DNA from: Acetohalobium arabaticum DSM 5501
GTDB taxonomy: Bacteria > Bacillota > Halanaerobiia > Halobacteroidales > Acetohalobiaceae
Reading direction: 5' to 3'
Assembly: GCF_000144695.1 (NCBI RefSeq)
Contig: NC_014378.1
Location: forward strand, 2,070,043 to 2,134,042
Length of the DNA: 64,000 nt
Shown here one piece after another: positions 1 to 9,307 of this stretch (the first letter of the stretch is position 1; the number at the start of each line of letters is the position of its first letter). The notes beneath the pieces are model-generated. The model was not told the DNA's origin and ran no database searches. It saw nothing but the letters and a program-made list of their open reading frames with translations. A program made the position numbers and the translations under genes.

Positions 1-26
1 AAGAACATTATTGATCTTACTTAAAT

Positions 27-1112
27 TTATTCTTTAATTACTCCACCACCTACTACTATGTTCTGGTTATAAAACACTGCAGATTGGCCGGGAGTAATTG
101 CACGTTGAGGCTCAGCAAAGACTACTTTAGCTACATTTTCCTCCACAGGATATATAGTAGCTTCAGCTGCCGGAGAATTATATCTTATCTTAGCTTGTAC
201 TTCCTTAGGTTCAGTTAACTTCTCAATTGAAATCCAGTTTATCTCTTCTACAATCAGTTCTTTAGCAAATACATCTTCATTATCTCCTACAATCAAGGCG
301 TTTCGCTCTGGGTCCATATCTACTACATATAACTTTTTATTATTCTCTAATCCTAAACCTCTACGCTGCCCAATAGTGTAAAAGGGCAGTCCTTTATGCT
401 CACCCAGTTTATTTCCTTCTACATCCAGTATCGGCCCAGGCTCAATAATTTCTGGATGGTTTTCTTGTAGAAATCTTCTATAATCATCATCGGGAATAAA
501 ACAGATCTCCTGGCTTTCAGGTTTATCATATACTTTTAGATCATAATCTTTTGCTAACTCCCTTGTCTGCTGCTTAGTATATTCAGCTAAAGGAAAAATA
601 GTATGCTTTAACTGTTCCTGGGTCAGATTATACAACATATATGTTTGGTCTTTATCCGGAGCAGCAGATTTTTTCAATAGATATCTTCCATCTTCATTTT
701 GGATTATTTTTGCATAATGTCCAGTAGCCATATAATATGCTCCCAGTTCTTTTGCTTTATTTAAGAAAGCATTAAACTTAATTACTTTATTACAGACCAC
801 ACAAGGATTAGGTGTTCGAGCCTGGGCATACTCATTTTTGAAATTTTGAATTACTGTTCTTTTAAATAAATCTTCAAAATTGATAACATAGAATGGAATA
901 TCTAATTTATAAGCTACTCTTCTGGCATCATTTACAGCCGACAGAGAACAACAACCATTCTCGTTATCAACAGGTGTTTCTTCGGAAGGCCAAATCTTCA
1001 TTGTAATTCCAATAACCTCATATCCTTCTTTCTTCAATATCGCTGCTGCTAGTGAGCTATCTACCCCGCCACTCATTGCTACTACTACTCTATTTTGATC
1101 TAGACCTAACAT
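27..1112 (-). CDS. mnmA: tRNA-specific 2-thiouridylase MnmA
   Basis: Cytoplasmic enzyme that adds sulfur to U34 of Lys, Glu and Gln tRNAs, using ATP and sulfur relayed from a cysteine desulfurase. The 361 aa length is normal. The PP-loop SGGVDSS lies at about residues 14-20. The catalytic cysteines are visible in NPCVVC (about 100) and SQEICF (about 200). A GGAGG lies just upstream of the ATG. It is the last gene of a minus-strand operon cysK - IscR-like regulator - mnmA, with a gap of about 20 bases to the regulator. This links tRNA thiolation to cysteine supply. Family assignment is secure. Confidence 0.96.
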   Translation of the reverse strand: MLGLDQNRVVVAMSGGVDSSLAAAILKKEGYEVIGITMKIWPSEETPVDNENGCCSLSAVNDARRVAYKLDIPFYVINFEDLFKRTVIQNFKNEYAQARTPNPCVVCNKVIKFNAFLNKAKELGAYYMATGHYAKIIQNEDGRYLLKKSAAPDKDQTYMLYNLTQEQLKHTIFPLAEYTKQQTRELAKDYDLKVYDKPESQEICFIPDDDYRRFLQENHPEIIEPGPILDVEGNKLGEHKGLPFYTIGQRRGLGLENNKKLYVVDMDPERNALIVGDNEDVFAKELIVEEINWISIEKLTEPKEVQAKIRYNSPAAEATIYPVEENVAKVVFAEPQRAITPGQSAVFYNQNIVVGGGVIKE

Positions 1113-1132
1113 TTCCTTCCTCCTTTATTCCT

Positions 1133-1582
1133 TTATATATAATACATATATCCATGTTGTTTATCATCTTGTTGAGCATTAGCTGCCTCCTGTAATAAAT
1201 CCTCTAAAGTAATTGAATCTAATATATCATCAATTTCTTTTTTAACCTTTTGCCAGATTAATTCTACTATACAGTTATCTTCAAATTCACAACTTCTACC
1301 TCCTACACAATCAGCAAGGTCAATTGGCCCTTCTAAGGCTCTAATAATATCTCCAATAGATATTTCTTCTGGCGGTTTGGCCAATAAATATCCGCCATAA
1401 GCTCCCCGAACACTCTCTACTAGCCTGTTATTCTTTAAAACGGCAATCAACTGTTCCAGATAATTGTCGGATATTTTCTGTCTTTCAGCAATCTCTTTAA
1501 GAGGAATAGGGCCTTCTTTTTGCTGAAGAGCCAAATCGAACATAGCCCGCACCCCATATCTTCCTTTAGTGGAGAGCTGCAT
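1133..1582 (-). CDS. Rrf2-family regulator, IscR-like with Fe-S cysteines
   Basis: DNA-binding repressor of the Rrf2 family (149 aa): winged helix in the first 80 residues, then a C-x5-C-x5-C triad (DCVGGRSC...NC) at the place where IscR binds a [2Fe-2S] cluster. Start chosen at MQLSTKGRYG, which has AAAGGAGG seven bases upstream. An upstream in-frame ATG at 1600 overlaps the cysK stop (ATGA) but would turn the ribosome site into coding sequence. It sits between cysK and mnmA. The cysteine-metabolism regulator CymR of Bacillus is in the same family but lacks the triad, so this is probably a cluster-sensing regulator of sulfur supply (inference). Confidence 0.9.
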   Translation of the reverse strand: MQLSTKGRYGVRAMFDLALQQKEGPIPLKEIAERQKISDNYLEQLIAVLKNNRLVESVRGAYGGYLLAKPPEEISIGDIIRALEGPIDLADCVGGRSCEFEDNCIVELIWQKVKKEIDDILDSITLEDLLQEAANAQQDDKQHGYMYYI

Positions 1583-1596
1583 GTTTACTCCTCCTT

Positions 1597-2523
1597 TCAT
1601 TCCTCATCTTCAAATAATGTAGTACTTAAATATCTTTCGCCGGTATCAGGAGCAATAGCCACTACCCTATTATCCGGACCTAAACGTTTAGCTACTTCAA
1701 TAGCTACCGCCACTGCTGCTCCAGAAGAAACTCCTACAAAAATCCCTTCTTCAGCAGCTAATTTTCGGGCTGTAATTTCAGCGTCTTTATCTTTAATCGT
1801 AACTACTTCATCTAATATCTCTGTATTCAATACTTCAGGCACAAAACCAGCTCCAATACCTTGAATACTGTGAGGCCCTGGTTGGCCTCCATTTAAAACT
1901 GGAGAATCAGCTGGTTCTACAGCTATAATCTCTACTTCATCAACCTTTGACTTCAAAACTTCACCTATTCCGGTAATTGTTCCTCCTGTACCCACACCAG
2001 CTACAAAAGCATCTATCTCCCCTTCGGTAGCCTGTAAAATCTCCTGGGCAGTAGTCTGACGATGAATATTTGGATTAGCTGAATTCTTGAACTGCTGAGG
2101 CATAAAATAATCATCATTCTCAGCTGCTAATTCTTCTGCTTTTTCAATTGCCCCTGGCATGCCTTCTTGTCCCGGAGTAAGAACTAAATTAGCTCCTAAA
2201 GCTGACAATAACTTTCTCCGTTCCACACTCATTGTATCAGGCATAGTTAAAACAACTTCATAGCCCTTTGCTGTTCCAACCAGAGCCAATCCAATTCCTG
2301 TATTTCCGCTGGTAGGTTCTACAATTGTTCCTCCCTGCTTAAGTTTCCCTTCTTCTTCAGCAGTTTTTATCATACTCAGTGCTATTCTATCTTTAATACT
2401 ACTGCCGGGATTAAAAGAGTCTAACTTAACTACTACTTCTGCTGCTCCTCTGGGTACAACCCTATTTAATTTAACCAGTGGCGTCTGACCAATTAATTCA
2501 GTTATATTATCATTAATTTCCAT
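1597..2523 (-). CDS. cysK: Cysteine synthase (O-acetylserine sulfhydrylase)
   Basis: PLP enzyme making cysteine from O-acetylserine and sulfide in the cytoplasm. The 308 aa length is typical. The PLP lysine is in SSIKDRIAL (about residue 44), the phosphate/substrate loop is [10 protein letters not shown], and the PLP-phosphate glycine loop is GTGGTITG. It is the first gene of the operon with the IscR-like regulator and mnmA. A consensus-like promoter lies about 55 bases upstream. The stop codon overlaps an upstream ATG of the regulator gene (ATGA), so translational coupling is possible. Confidence 0.96.
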   Translation of the reverse strand: MEINDNITELIGQTPLVKLNRVVPRGAAEVVVKLDSFNPGSSIKDRIALSMIKTAEEEGKLKQGGTIVEPTSGNTGIGLALVGTAKGYEVVLTMPDTMSVERRKLLSALGANLVLTPGQEGMPGAIEKAEELAAENDDYFMPQQFKNSANPNIHRQTTAQEILQATEGEIDAFVAGVGTGGTITGIGEVLKSKVDEVEIIAVEPADSPVLNGGQPGPHSIQGIGAGFVPEVLNTEILDEVVTIKDKDAEITARKLAAEEGIFVGVSSGAAVAVAIEVAKRLGPDNRVVAIAPDTGERYLSTTLFEDEE

Positions 2524-2576
2524 TTTAATCCCCCTTGGTAAAATCCAAGTAAATTACTATGTTTTATTGTATTTAA

Positions 2577-2605
2577 AGTGTAGCATACTCTTATTCTTCT
2601 GTCAA
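2577..2605 (-). promoter_or_regulatory. Housekeeping promoter of the cysK operon
   Basis: On the minus strand TTGACA is followed after exactly 17 bases by TACACT. An inverted CTTGG/CCAAG pair lies nearer the gene (about 2530-2546) and could be an operator for the Rrf2-type regulator. The operator role is inference. Confidence 0.7.
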
Positions 2606-2618
2606 CACTTAATGAATA

Positions 2619-5216
2619 TCAAGCTTTAAGTCCATCATAGGCCTTGTTGTAAATATCTTCGAGTTCTGAAACTAGAGGTTTTCTTGGATTGGCTATAGTA
2701 GCTTGATCACTATAAGCAATTTTGGCCATGGCTCCAATCTTACTTTTAAATTCTTGTTTATCAATTTCTAACTCAGCAATGCTCAATGGTAGATCTAAAG
2801 TTATCATTAAATTTTTAATTTCTTGAATTAAATTATTCACTCCTTTTTCTCGGCTATCTGCTTTTAATCCTAATTCCTTAGCCAACTCATTATATCTTTC
2901 TCCTGCCTGATGATAGGAATAATTAGGATAATGAGCGAATTTTGTCGGAGATTGAGCATTATATTTAATTACATGTGGTAATAATAAAGCATTGGCCAAT
3001 CCATGGGAAATTTCAAATTTACTACCTAAAACATGGGCTAAACTATGATTAATCCCCAAAAAAGCATTAGTAAAAGACATTCCGGCGATACAGGCAGCAT
3101 GATGCATTTTTTCTCTAGCTTCTTTATCTTCGGTCCCGTTCTTATAAGCTCTAGGCAGATATTCAAAAACAAGCTTAATAGCCTGCAATGCCAAAGGATC
3201 AGTATAATCAGAAGCCATCACTGATACATAAGCTTCAATCCCATGAGTTAACACATCCAAACCTGTGTAGGCTGTCATCTTAGGGGGGAGAGTCATGGCC
3301 AACTCTGAATCTACAATTGCCATATCAGGAGTTAACTCATAAGAAACCAATGGGTATTTGACCTGATTCTCCTTATCAGTAATTACAGTAAAGGAGGTTA
3401 TTTCTGAACCTGAACCACTAGTAGTAGGAATAGCTACAAATTTAGCTTTATCCCCTAATTCAGGAAAATCATAAACCCGCTTCTTAATATCCATAAACCT
3501 CAGCTTCAAATCTTTAAAATCAGTCTCTGGATATTCATAGAACAACCACATTCCTTTGGCAGCATCGATAGGAGAACCGCCGCCTAGAGCAATAATAATA
3601 TCTGCCCCATAAGCTTCTAAAACTTCTTTCCCTTCCATTACTGTTGTTACTGAAGGATCAGGTTCGACTCCGGTAAATACCTGATAATCTATCTCGGCCT
3701 GTTCTAAGTATTCTGCTGTCTGTTGAACATAACCTAATTCCTCCATGACTTTATCAGTGATTATTACAGCTTTCTCCCCTTCTAAATTGCTTAATTGGGA
3801 TAAAGAACCAGGATTAAAATAGATCTCTGGAGGTAATTTAATCCACTCTCTTTCTACTTTTCTATCAGTTAATCTCTTAACATTATATAGTTGATCAACA
3901 GTTACATTAGCAGTAGTAGAATTCCCACCAAAAGTCCCGCAGCCTAAGGTCATAGACGGAGGTAAGTGGTTATAAATATCTCCTACCGCTCCAAAAGTTG
4001 CTGGATTATTAACTAATAATCTTCCTGTTTTGACTTTGGTTCTGAATTCATCTATCACCTGCTGGCAGTTAGAATGCACAACAGCAGTATGGCCCAGTCC
4101 ATCAAAGTTAACCACTTCACTTATCTTCCCAATCCCCTCTCTATAATCAGCAACTTCTTGAACCCCTAAAATGGGGCTTAACTTCTCTCTTGACAAGGGA
4201 TAGCCGGCTCCAATCCCCTGCAAAGGAACTAGTAATAAGACTGTATCATCTGGAACTTCAATCCCTGCCATCTCAGCAATTTTAGTAGCACTTTGGCCTA
4301 CAACCTTAGGATTCATAGCCTTAGTTTCTGAATCTATTGCTACTTTCTCCAGTCTTTTTCTTTCAGCTTCATCCAGAATATAGGTATGATAACTCACAAA
4401 TAACTCTTTTACTCTACTGCTTACCTCTTTATCTACTAATAAAGTCTGCTCAGAAGCACATACAGTACCATTATCAAATGTTTTACTAGTTGTAATATCA
4501 TGTACTGCTTGTTCTAAATCAGCTGATTCTTCTATATAGACTGGTACATTACCAGGGCCGACTCCAATTGCCGGAGTTCCTGAACTATAGGCGGCCTGAA
4601 CCATACTTCCGCCCCCAGTGGCTAATACCAATGATACATCACTATGTGTCATTAATTTATCAGTCATCTCTTCTGAGGAAGGCTCTATCCACTGAATACA
4701 GCCTTCTGGTGCTCCAGCCTCTATAGCTGCATTACGCATGATCCGGGCTGTTTCCTTACTGGATTCAAAAGCCCGGGGATGGAAGCTAAAGATAACAGGA
4801 TTCCCTGCTTTTAAAGCAATTAAAGCCTTAAATAACGCAGTAGAAGTAGGATTAGTAGCTGGAATTAAAGCTGCAATTACTCCTACTGGTTCAGCTACTT
4901 CTATAATTCCGGTAGTTGAATCCTGATTGATAACTCCCTTTGTTTTTTTATCTTTAATGTCATGATAGACATTTTCTGTAGCAAATAAATTCTTAGTTAT
5001 TTTATCTTCGTAAACTCCCATCTCTGTTTCTTCTACTGCTAACTCTGCTAATCGAATATGGTTATCTACACCTGCTAAGGCCATCTCTTTTATTATCCGA
5101 TCAAGCTCCTTTTGAGACATCACATCCAATTGGCTAGCAGCTTCTAAAGCTTTATCTATCAAAGTAAAAATCTGTTCTTGTGGTTGGCGAGGGATTTTAA
5201 CTATTTGTTGTGTCAT
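2619..5216 (-). CDS. adhE: Bifunctional aldehyde/alcohol dehydrogenase AdhE
   Basis: Two-domain fermentation enzyme reducing acetyl-CoA to acetaldehyde and then ethanol with NADH. The 865 aa length fits the family. The N-terminal half is CoA-acylating aldehyde dehydrogenase with its catalytic Cys in NGTVCASEQ (about residue 250). The C-terminal half is an iron alcohol dehydrogenase with GGGSPIDAAK and metal-binding histidines in HSLAHVLG and HGLANALLLPH. AGGAGG precedes the ATG. It stands alone between the cysK operon and a divergently transcribed small gene. It indicates ethanol-forming fermentation. Confidence 0.97.
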   Translation of the reverse strand: MTQQIVKIPRQPQEQIFTLIDKALEAASQLDVMSQKELDRIIKEMALAGVDNHIRLAELAVEETEMGVYEDKITKNLFATENVYHDIKDKKTKGVINQDSTTGIIEVAEPVGVIAALIPATNPTSTALFKALIALKAGNPVIFSFHPRAFESSKETARIMRNAAIEAGAPEGCIQWIEPSSEEMTDKLMTHSDVSLVLATGGGSMVQAAYSSGTPAIGVGPGNVPVYIEESADLEQAVHDITTSKTFDNGTVCASEQTLLVDKEVSSRVKELFVSYHTYILDEAERKRLEKVAIDSETKAMNPKVVGQSATKIAEMAGIEVPDDTVLLLVPLQGIGAGYPLSREKLSPILGVQEVADYREGIGKISEVVNFDGLGHTAVVHSNCQQVIDEFRTKVKTGRLLVNNPATFGAVGDIYNHLPPSMTLGCGTFGGNSTTANVTVDQLYNVKRLTDRKVEREWIKLPPEIYFNPGSLSQLSNLEGEKAVIITDKVMEELGYVQQTAEYLEQAEIDYQVFTGVEPDPSVTTVMEGKEVLEAYGADIIIALGGGSPIDAAKGMWLFYEYPETDFKDLKLRFMDIKKRVYDFPELGDKAKFVAIPTTSGSGSEITSFTVITDKENQVKYPLVSYELTPDMAIVDSELAMTLPPKMTAYTGLDVLTHGIEAYVSVMASDYTDPLALQAIKLVFEYLPRAYKNGTEDKEAREKMHHAACIAGMSFTNAFLGINHSLAHVLGSKFEISHGLANALLLPHVIKYNAQSPTKFAHYPNYSYHQAGERYNELAKELGLKADSREKGVNNLIQEIKNLMITLDLPLSIAELEIDKQEFKSKIGAMAKIAYSDQATIANPRKPLVSELEDIYNKAYDGLKA

Positions 5217-5344
5217 TTTAATCTCCTCCTTATAGTCTTAACTTTATTATTATTTATTTGCAGCTTCAATAAACTAAAATAATCTGGAAAAGTGAATATA
5301 TATTAAACGATTAAACCAAAATATTCTCAAAGGATGTGATACTC

Positions 5345-5656
5345 ATTTCCGATTTACAGGACTTATTAACAGAGATAGATGAAAAAAATGCAGATGGTTT
5401 CTGCTTTGAAGTAAGACATAAAATTTTAGAAATCCCCCGGAATTTATACTTAGAAACACTTTCTGACCATAAACAGCCGCTTTCAGAAGAAGCAGTCCAA
5501 CATGTAGTGGAGGAATATCTAGATTGGAAAGACGAACAGGGATTACCAGGAATGATTCGAATTAATGATAACCAAGAAGAGAACCAGATTGAGTTGGATG
5601 CTGCTGTTAGATATCTCGTATCCTGTGAAGAAAACAGTTGTGACAGAAATATTTAA
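5345..5656 (+). CDS. Hypothetical small acidic protein, probable ATT start
   Basis: About 103 aa, acidic, with no signal peptide or membrane segment. I do not recognise the family. The frame has a GTG at 5336, but that codon lies inside AAAGGATGTGAT (5329-5340), a one-mismatch copy of the ideal Shine-Dalgarno AAAGGAGGTGAT. The codon at the correct distance (8 bases after GGATG) is ATT at 5345. I therefore place the start there, with the GTG as the alternative. It is divergent from adhE and is followed by a hairpin shared with convergent fixX. Function unknown. Confidence 0.6.
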   Translation: MSDLQDLLTEIDEKNADGFCFEVRHKILEIPRNLYLETLSDHKQPLSEEAVQHVVEEYLDWKDEQGLPGMIRINDNQEENQIELDAAVRYLVSCEENSCDRNI

Positions 5657-5659
5657 ACA

Positions 5660-5679
5660 AGATGGGGATACCCCCATCT
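5660..5679. terminator. Hairpin between convergent genes
   Basis: AGATGGGG / CCCCATCT stem with a 4-base loop between the hypothetical gene (+) and fixX (-). The following T-run is weak, so it is a probable bidirectional terminator. Confidence 0.6.
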
Positions 5680-5706
5680 CCATACTTTCTTATGAAAATA
5701 TCATTC

Positions 5707-6000
5707 TTAATTTTGATAATTAACCCCATAACCCCCCTGGGGAAAACTCCAAGCAATATTATTATGGGGACAACCATGAGGACAGGCTAAACACTCGACA
5801 CATCTAGTATAGTCAATCTCAATTCTATTTTCTTCTCCCCTCCAAGAAAAAACCCGAGTGGGACAGTAATAGGTACAGGGCTTATTTTCACATTCTTCTA
5901 AACATACTTCTCTATTTTTAATCTGAATATGGGAAGTATCATCTGCTTTAATCGGTATAGAATCCAGCGGCGTCTTCTGGTCTTTGGAAAAATTAGAAAT
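5707..6000 (-). CDS. fixX: FixX-like ferredoxin, ATT start
   Basis: A 97 aa ferredoxin-like partner of FixC that passes electrons to or from the flavin/Fe-S quinone oxidoreductase. Cysteines occur as C-x3-C-x4-C-x3-CP (residues about 33-47) and C-x2-C-x2-C-x3-CP (about 67-77), with a C-terminal GGYGVNY resembling the family end. The frame contains no ATG, GTG or TTG between its upstream stop and the conserved region. An ATT overlaps the last base of the fixC stop (TAATT) and has GGGGGGAT seven bases upstream, so ATT is the likely start. It forms an operon with fixC. Confidence 0.85.
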   Translation of the reverse strand: MSNFSKDQKTPLDSIPIKADDTSHIQIKNREVCLEECENKPCTYYCPTRVFSWRGEENRIEIDYTRCVECLACPHGCPHNNIAWSFPQGGYGVNYQN

Positions 6001-7310
6001 TAAAAATCCCCCCAGTTCTTGAGTCCATGATAAAGATCTGAAACTAACTTATCCGTAGGCTGCATATTAAATAAGTCCTTCCTAATCGTCTTCATCTTAT
6101 CTTTTTTTGATTGTAATCCCACTTTAAAGAAGCGATAAGCAGCATCATTAGCCGCTTTGGTCAATAAAAAATCAGAATCGGAATAGTTCTGATAATATTC
6201 TTTTCTATCTTTATGTTCTTTGATATTCTCCATAAAGAAGCTATTCATAATTCGTTTTTCATACCCCTTAAGAATTTCAGCACTATAATCCTGGGCAGCT
6301 CTGGCCTGAGCTATTACTTCCGCTGCATAAAGTCCGGTTAAAATAGCCAGGTCGGCCCCCCGACGTCCAGTAACCATCATAGCAGCATCTCCAGCTACCA
6401 AAACTCCATCTCCATAAAGCTGAGGTATTTCATTATAGCCCCCTTTAGGAATAGTATGGGCCTTATAGGCTATCGGTTCAGCTCCTGCAAGTAACCTACT
6501 AATTAAGGAATGTTCTTTAAACCGACTAAGAAGTTGGTAAGGACTTACTCCCTTATTGATAATCTGATTTAAATAGCCCCCTACAACTACTGAAATAGAT
6601 TCTTGATTAGTCCAGATGCCCCCTTTCCCAATGATTCCAGATCCAGGATAACCAAGCATACCAATATTAGCTCCTTCGCCTGGTTCTAGATTAAAACGAG
6701 ATTCTATCTTTTCTGCCGGTAGACCTAACTCTTCTTTAACATACAGAAATAGGCTCGAAGGTTTTATTTCCTCTCTTAATCCTGCCTCCTGGGTTAAAGC
6801 AGCACTGGCTCCTTCTGCCAGAAGAACAACATCAGCATGGATAATCTCTCCGCTATCCAATTCTACCCCGGCAACCTTCTTGTTAAGTAAACCAGTCTTT
6901 TCATATACTAACTCTTCTACCAAAGTACTGGTCATTAACTGGGCCCCTGCTTTAACAGCCTGGTCAGCAAACCAAGGATCAAATTTACTTCTGATAACGG
7001 AAAACTTATTATACGGAGACTTATTAAATTCCAACCCAGTAAACCCAACCTTAACTGCTGAAGTCTTATCCATTAACCATAATTCTTCATTAACTATAGC
7101 TCTTTCTAATGGAGCTTCCTTCCAAAACTCAGGAATAGCTTCGGCAGTTGGCTTACGAGAAAGGCTGCCGCCAAACATATTTTTACTCCCCGGCTGCTCT
7201 CCCCGTTCAATTAAAGCCACAGATAGATTATTCTGCGCCATTGACATCGCTGCAGCAGACCCAGCCGGACCTGCTCCTACAACTACTGCATCATAGCGAT
7301 CATGTCCCAT
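6000..7310 (-). CDS. fixC: FixC-like electron-transfer flavoprotein:quinone oxidoreductase
   Basis: FAD enzyme of the ETF-QO/FixC family (436 aa) that moves electrons between electron-transfer flavoprotein and quinone or ferredoxin at the membrane. An FAD Rossmann motif GAGPAGSAAA lies near residue 10, and a second FAD motif (GVLVAGDAAM) is near 320. Start chosen at MGHDRYDAVVV, where AGGAG lies about 9 bases upstream. An upstream TTG-type extension has no family support. fixX follows with a one-base overlap. No fixA/fixB (etfBA) is in the window, so its ETF partner must be elsewhere. Confidence 0.92.
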   Translation of the reverse strand: MGHDRYDAVVVGAGPAGSAAAMSMAQNNLSVALIERGEQPGSKNMFGGSLSRKPTAEAIPEFWKEAPLERAIVNEELWLMDKTSAVKVGFTGLEFNKSPYNKFSVIRSKFDPWFADQAVKAGAQLMTSTLVEELVYEKTGLLNKKVAGVELDSGEIIHADVVLLAEGASAALTQEAGLREEIKPSSLFLYVKEELGLPAEKIESRFNLEPGEGANIGMLGYPGSGIIGKGGIWTNQESISVVVGGYLNQIINKGVSPYQLLSRFKEHSLISRLLAGAEPIAYKAHTIPKGGYNEIPQLYGDGVLVAGDAAMMVTGRRGADLAILTGLYAAEVIAQARAAQDYSAEILKGYEKRIMNSFFMENIKEHKDRKEYYQNYSDSDFLLTKAANDAAYRFFKVGLQSKKDKMKTIRKDLFNMQPTDKLVSDLYHGLKNWGDF

Positions 7311-7340
7311 TTCTCTCTCTCCTTTTTTAAGCAGTAATAA

Positions 7341-7369
7341 ATTATCCCCTGCAAACAACAGGGGATAAT
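7341..7369 (-). terminator. Hairpin between DUF1540 gene and fixC
   Basis: ATTATCCCCTG / CAGGGGATAAT stem, loop about 7 bases, lying after the DUF1540 stop and before the fixC ribosome site. There is no strong T-run, so it may terminate, attenuate or stabilise an RNA end. Confidence 0.5.
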
Positions 7370-7378
7370 AAACATTTA

Positions 7379-7540
7379 CTATGATCTAGGTTCAAAAGTA
7401 TGACAGTTAGTTCCTTCCGCATTAGGGGCATTAGTCCCTCCACCATCTACATCAACTTCAATATTACTAGCAGTACAATATTGGCTATCCCAATGAGTAC
7501 AATTACTTACTCTGCATTTAATACTTTCATTTTTATCCAT
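7379..7540 (-). CDS. DUF1540 cysteine-containing small protein
   Basis: A 53 aa protein with the DUF1540 pattern: V-x-NC-x-H at about residues 11-16, a Cys in YCTAS, and a final T-x-C-x-TF. The spaced cysteines and histidine suggest a small metal-binding or redox fold, but the biochemical role of DUF1540 is unknown to me. GGGGTGAGAT lies upstream of the ATG. It is followed by a hairpin and then fixC on the same strand, so it may share the fixCX transcript. Confidence 0.85.
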   Translation of the reverse strand: MDKNESIKCRVSNCTHWDSQYCTASNIEVDVDGGGTNAPNAEGTNCHTFEPRS

Positions 7541-7791
7541 CTGATCTCACCCCACTTTCAATTACAGTTCTATTATGGTTAAAAATTATACTTAATATTC
7601 TAGTAATAATGTGTTATTTCAACTTAATCCTATAATTGAATATTAGTTTTCGGTAATCCAAATTAATCTGTCACTAGGCCAACTTACCTACTTTAAGAGC
7701 ATGATTCATTTACTCAAGCATTTTCATCACATTCAGTGAAATACTTATCATTCACTGAGTTTATACATGTTCATAATAAATTTAGGCAAAA

Positions 7792-7904
7792 GTGAACTAC
7801 TCGGCATTGAAATACCGAGCTTCATGGTCGCCTGCTTTTATGGGAGTTACCCGTAACATCAAGCAAGTTACCCATTCGACGTGTCCAACGCCACTACTCC
7901 TATC
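7792..7904 (-). ncRNA. TnpB guide-RNA scaffold / IS right end (copy 1)
   Basis: A 113-bp module after the tnpB stop, conserved at four loci in the window. It ends in a hairpin (CTCGGTA / TGCCGAG) and TAGTTCAC. In IS200/IS605 elements this position encodes the omegaRNA (reRNA), whose guide is the flanking DNA. The flank here begins TTTTGCCTAAATTTATTATG. RNA function is inferred from position and conservation. Confidence 0.65.
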
Positions 7905-7931
7905 CAGTTAATACTGGACTTGGAGTTACTT

Positions 7932-9232
7932 TTAAGCTGCAAATTGATGATCATTCCAGCTATATTTAACTGGATTTGATAAACCTTTAACCTGCAAAGT
8001 AATATCTTTTCCTTTACGTCGCTGCTGTAAGTATTTGCGTAAGATATTAAATGAACCTACACTATCGGCATTAAAGGCTTGATTATTATTTTTGTCTACA
8101 TATAAGCCGCGTTTAATACGATTAGACTTATCACCATATTTCTTAGTTACTTTTTTACTGTAAGGGCTACATTGGCTAGTATATTTTTCACTCTTCTTGA
8201 TTAAAGTAATCCCCTGTAAATTAAGTTTATACTCCAATTGATGATAAATAATATCAAAAGGTAGTTTATGGAGTTTTTGGTTGTTCTGTTTGCCTAAGTT
8301 AGCATCATCACGAATATTTTTTATATCACCAACTATTACTCTAGAAATATTATTTTCAATACAGTAATTAACTACTTTTTTAGTTGCACTATGAATCAAG
8401 TGAAATAATTGTTTTCGTCGCTTTTTATATAGATTTTGGATACGTTTAGAAGTCTTTTTGCCCTGACCATTCAAAATAGATTGATAATGTTTAATCTGTT
8501 TGTCGAAGTAACGATTAATAGCTAAATATTGTCCACCGTCAATAATAAAGCTTTCCTGATTTTGATTACTGTAACAAGTCATTAGATTATTAATGCCTAG
8601 ATCAATACTTAAATAATTACCGTTATCTTCTTTAATAGTAGGAGTATCTACTTTATAAGTTAAGATTACCTTATAAGTATCATCGCTTAAAGGTTTAAAC
8701 TCAATTCTAGTAGTTGAGTTAAGGACATCTCTATTACTGGATAACAGCTCATTAGGCACTCTTATCCATAAGAATTTGTTGGTAATAGAGTATTCCTCTT
8801 TTAGATACTTTTTTAACTGTTTAGGAATAGATAATCTTAACTTACCATCAATAATTTTAAAACCATTATTGAGATAACGGAAGTTAAATTTACTGTCTTT
8901 AGGTTTATAATTAGGTGGATTAGGTTCACCAGTATATTTATCAGGATTATTTTGATAATCTTTTTTACTTTGATAAAAACTATCCCAGTTATCAGCTAAA
9001 ATTTTAAGTGTTTCCTGTGCTGTTTGAGAAGGTAAATTTTTATACCAAAAATTTTCTTTTAATTGCTTTTTTGTTTATACCAATCAGGATACTCTTTATC
9101 ACTATCTTTAGACCAGTTTTTACGTTGATAATTGCCGATATTATATAACCTAGCACTAGCATAAGCTAAACAACCTAATACAATTTGTTGGATTTGATTA
9201 GGTTTATGAATAAAATATTTAGCTAGCTTCAA
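7932..9232 (-). pseudogene. tnpB: TnpB RNA-guided nuclease, frameshifted
   Basis: Same 433-codon gene as the intact copy at 29862-31163, with TTG start at 9232 behind AAGGAGGTG. A poly-T run near 9065-9071 has six T instead of seven, shifting the frame after about 55 codons, so no full protein can be made. The downstream part is open again to the stop at 7932. It keeps the RuvC region (DLGINNL, NADSVGSFNI). A GTG inside (8759) could start a 275 aa fragment, but I see no ribosome site for it. Confidence 0.88.
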
Positions 9233-9307
9233 TTAGCTCACCTCCTTATGATAGCCAACATTATAAACACATGTTCTAGCATGAATTAGATTATTTTGGT
9301 TACTCAA
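9233..9307 (-). pseudogene. tnpA: TnpA (Y1 transposase) 5' remnant
   Basis: The first 20 codons of the tnpA seen intact at 31199-31609 (SNQNNLIHART...NVGYH) run straight into the tnpB ribosome site, giving a 24-codon stub. The HUH histidines and catalytic tyrosine are gone. This is an internal deletion of about 0.4 kb. Confidence 0.85.

Noticed and set aside
5336-5344. GTG 5336 as start of the hypothetical gene
   Set aside because: It is inside the Shine-Dalgarno; kept only as an alternative.
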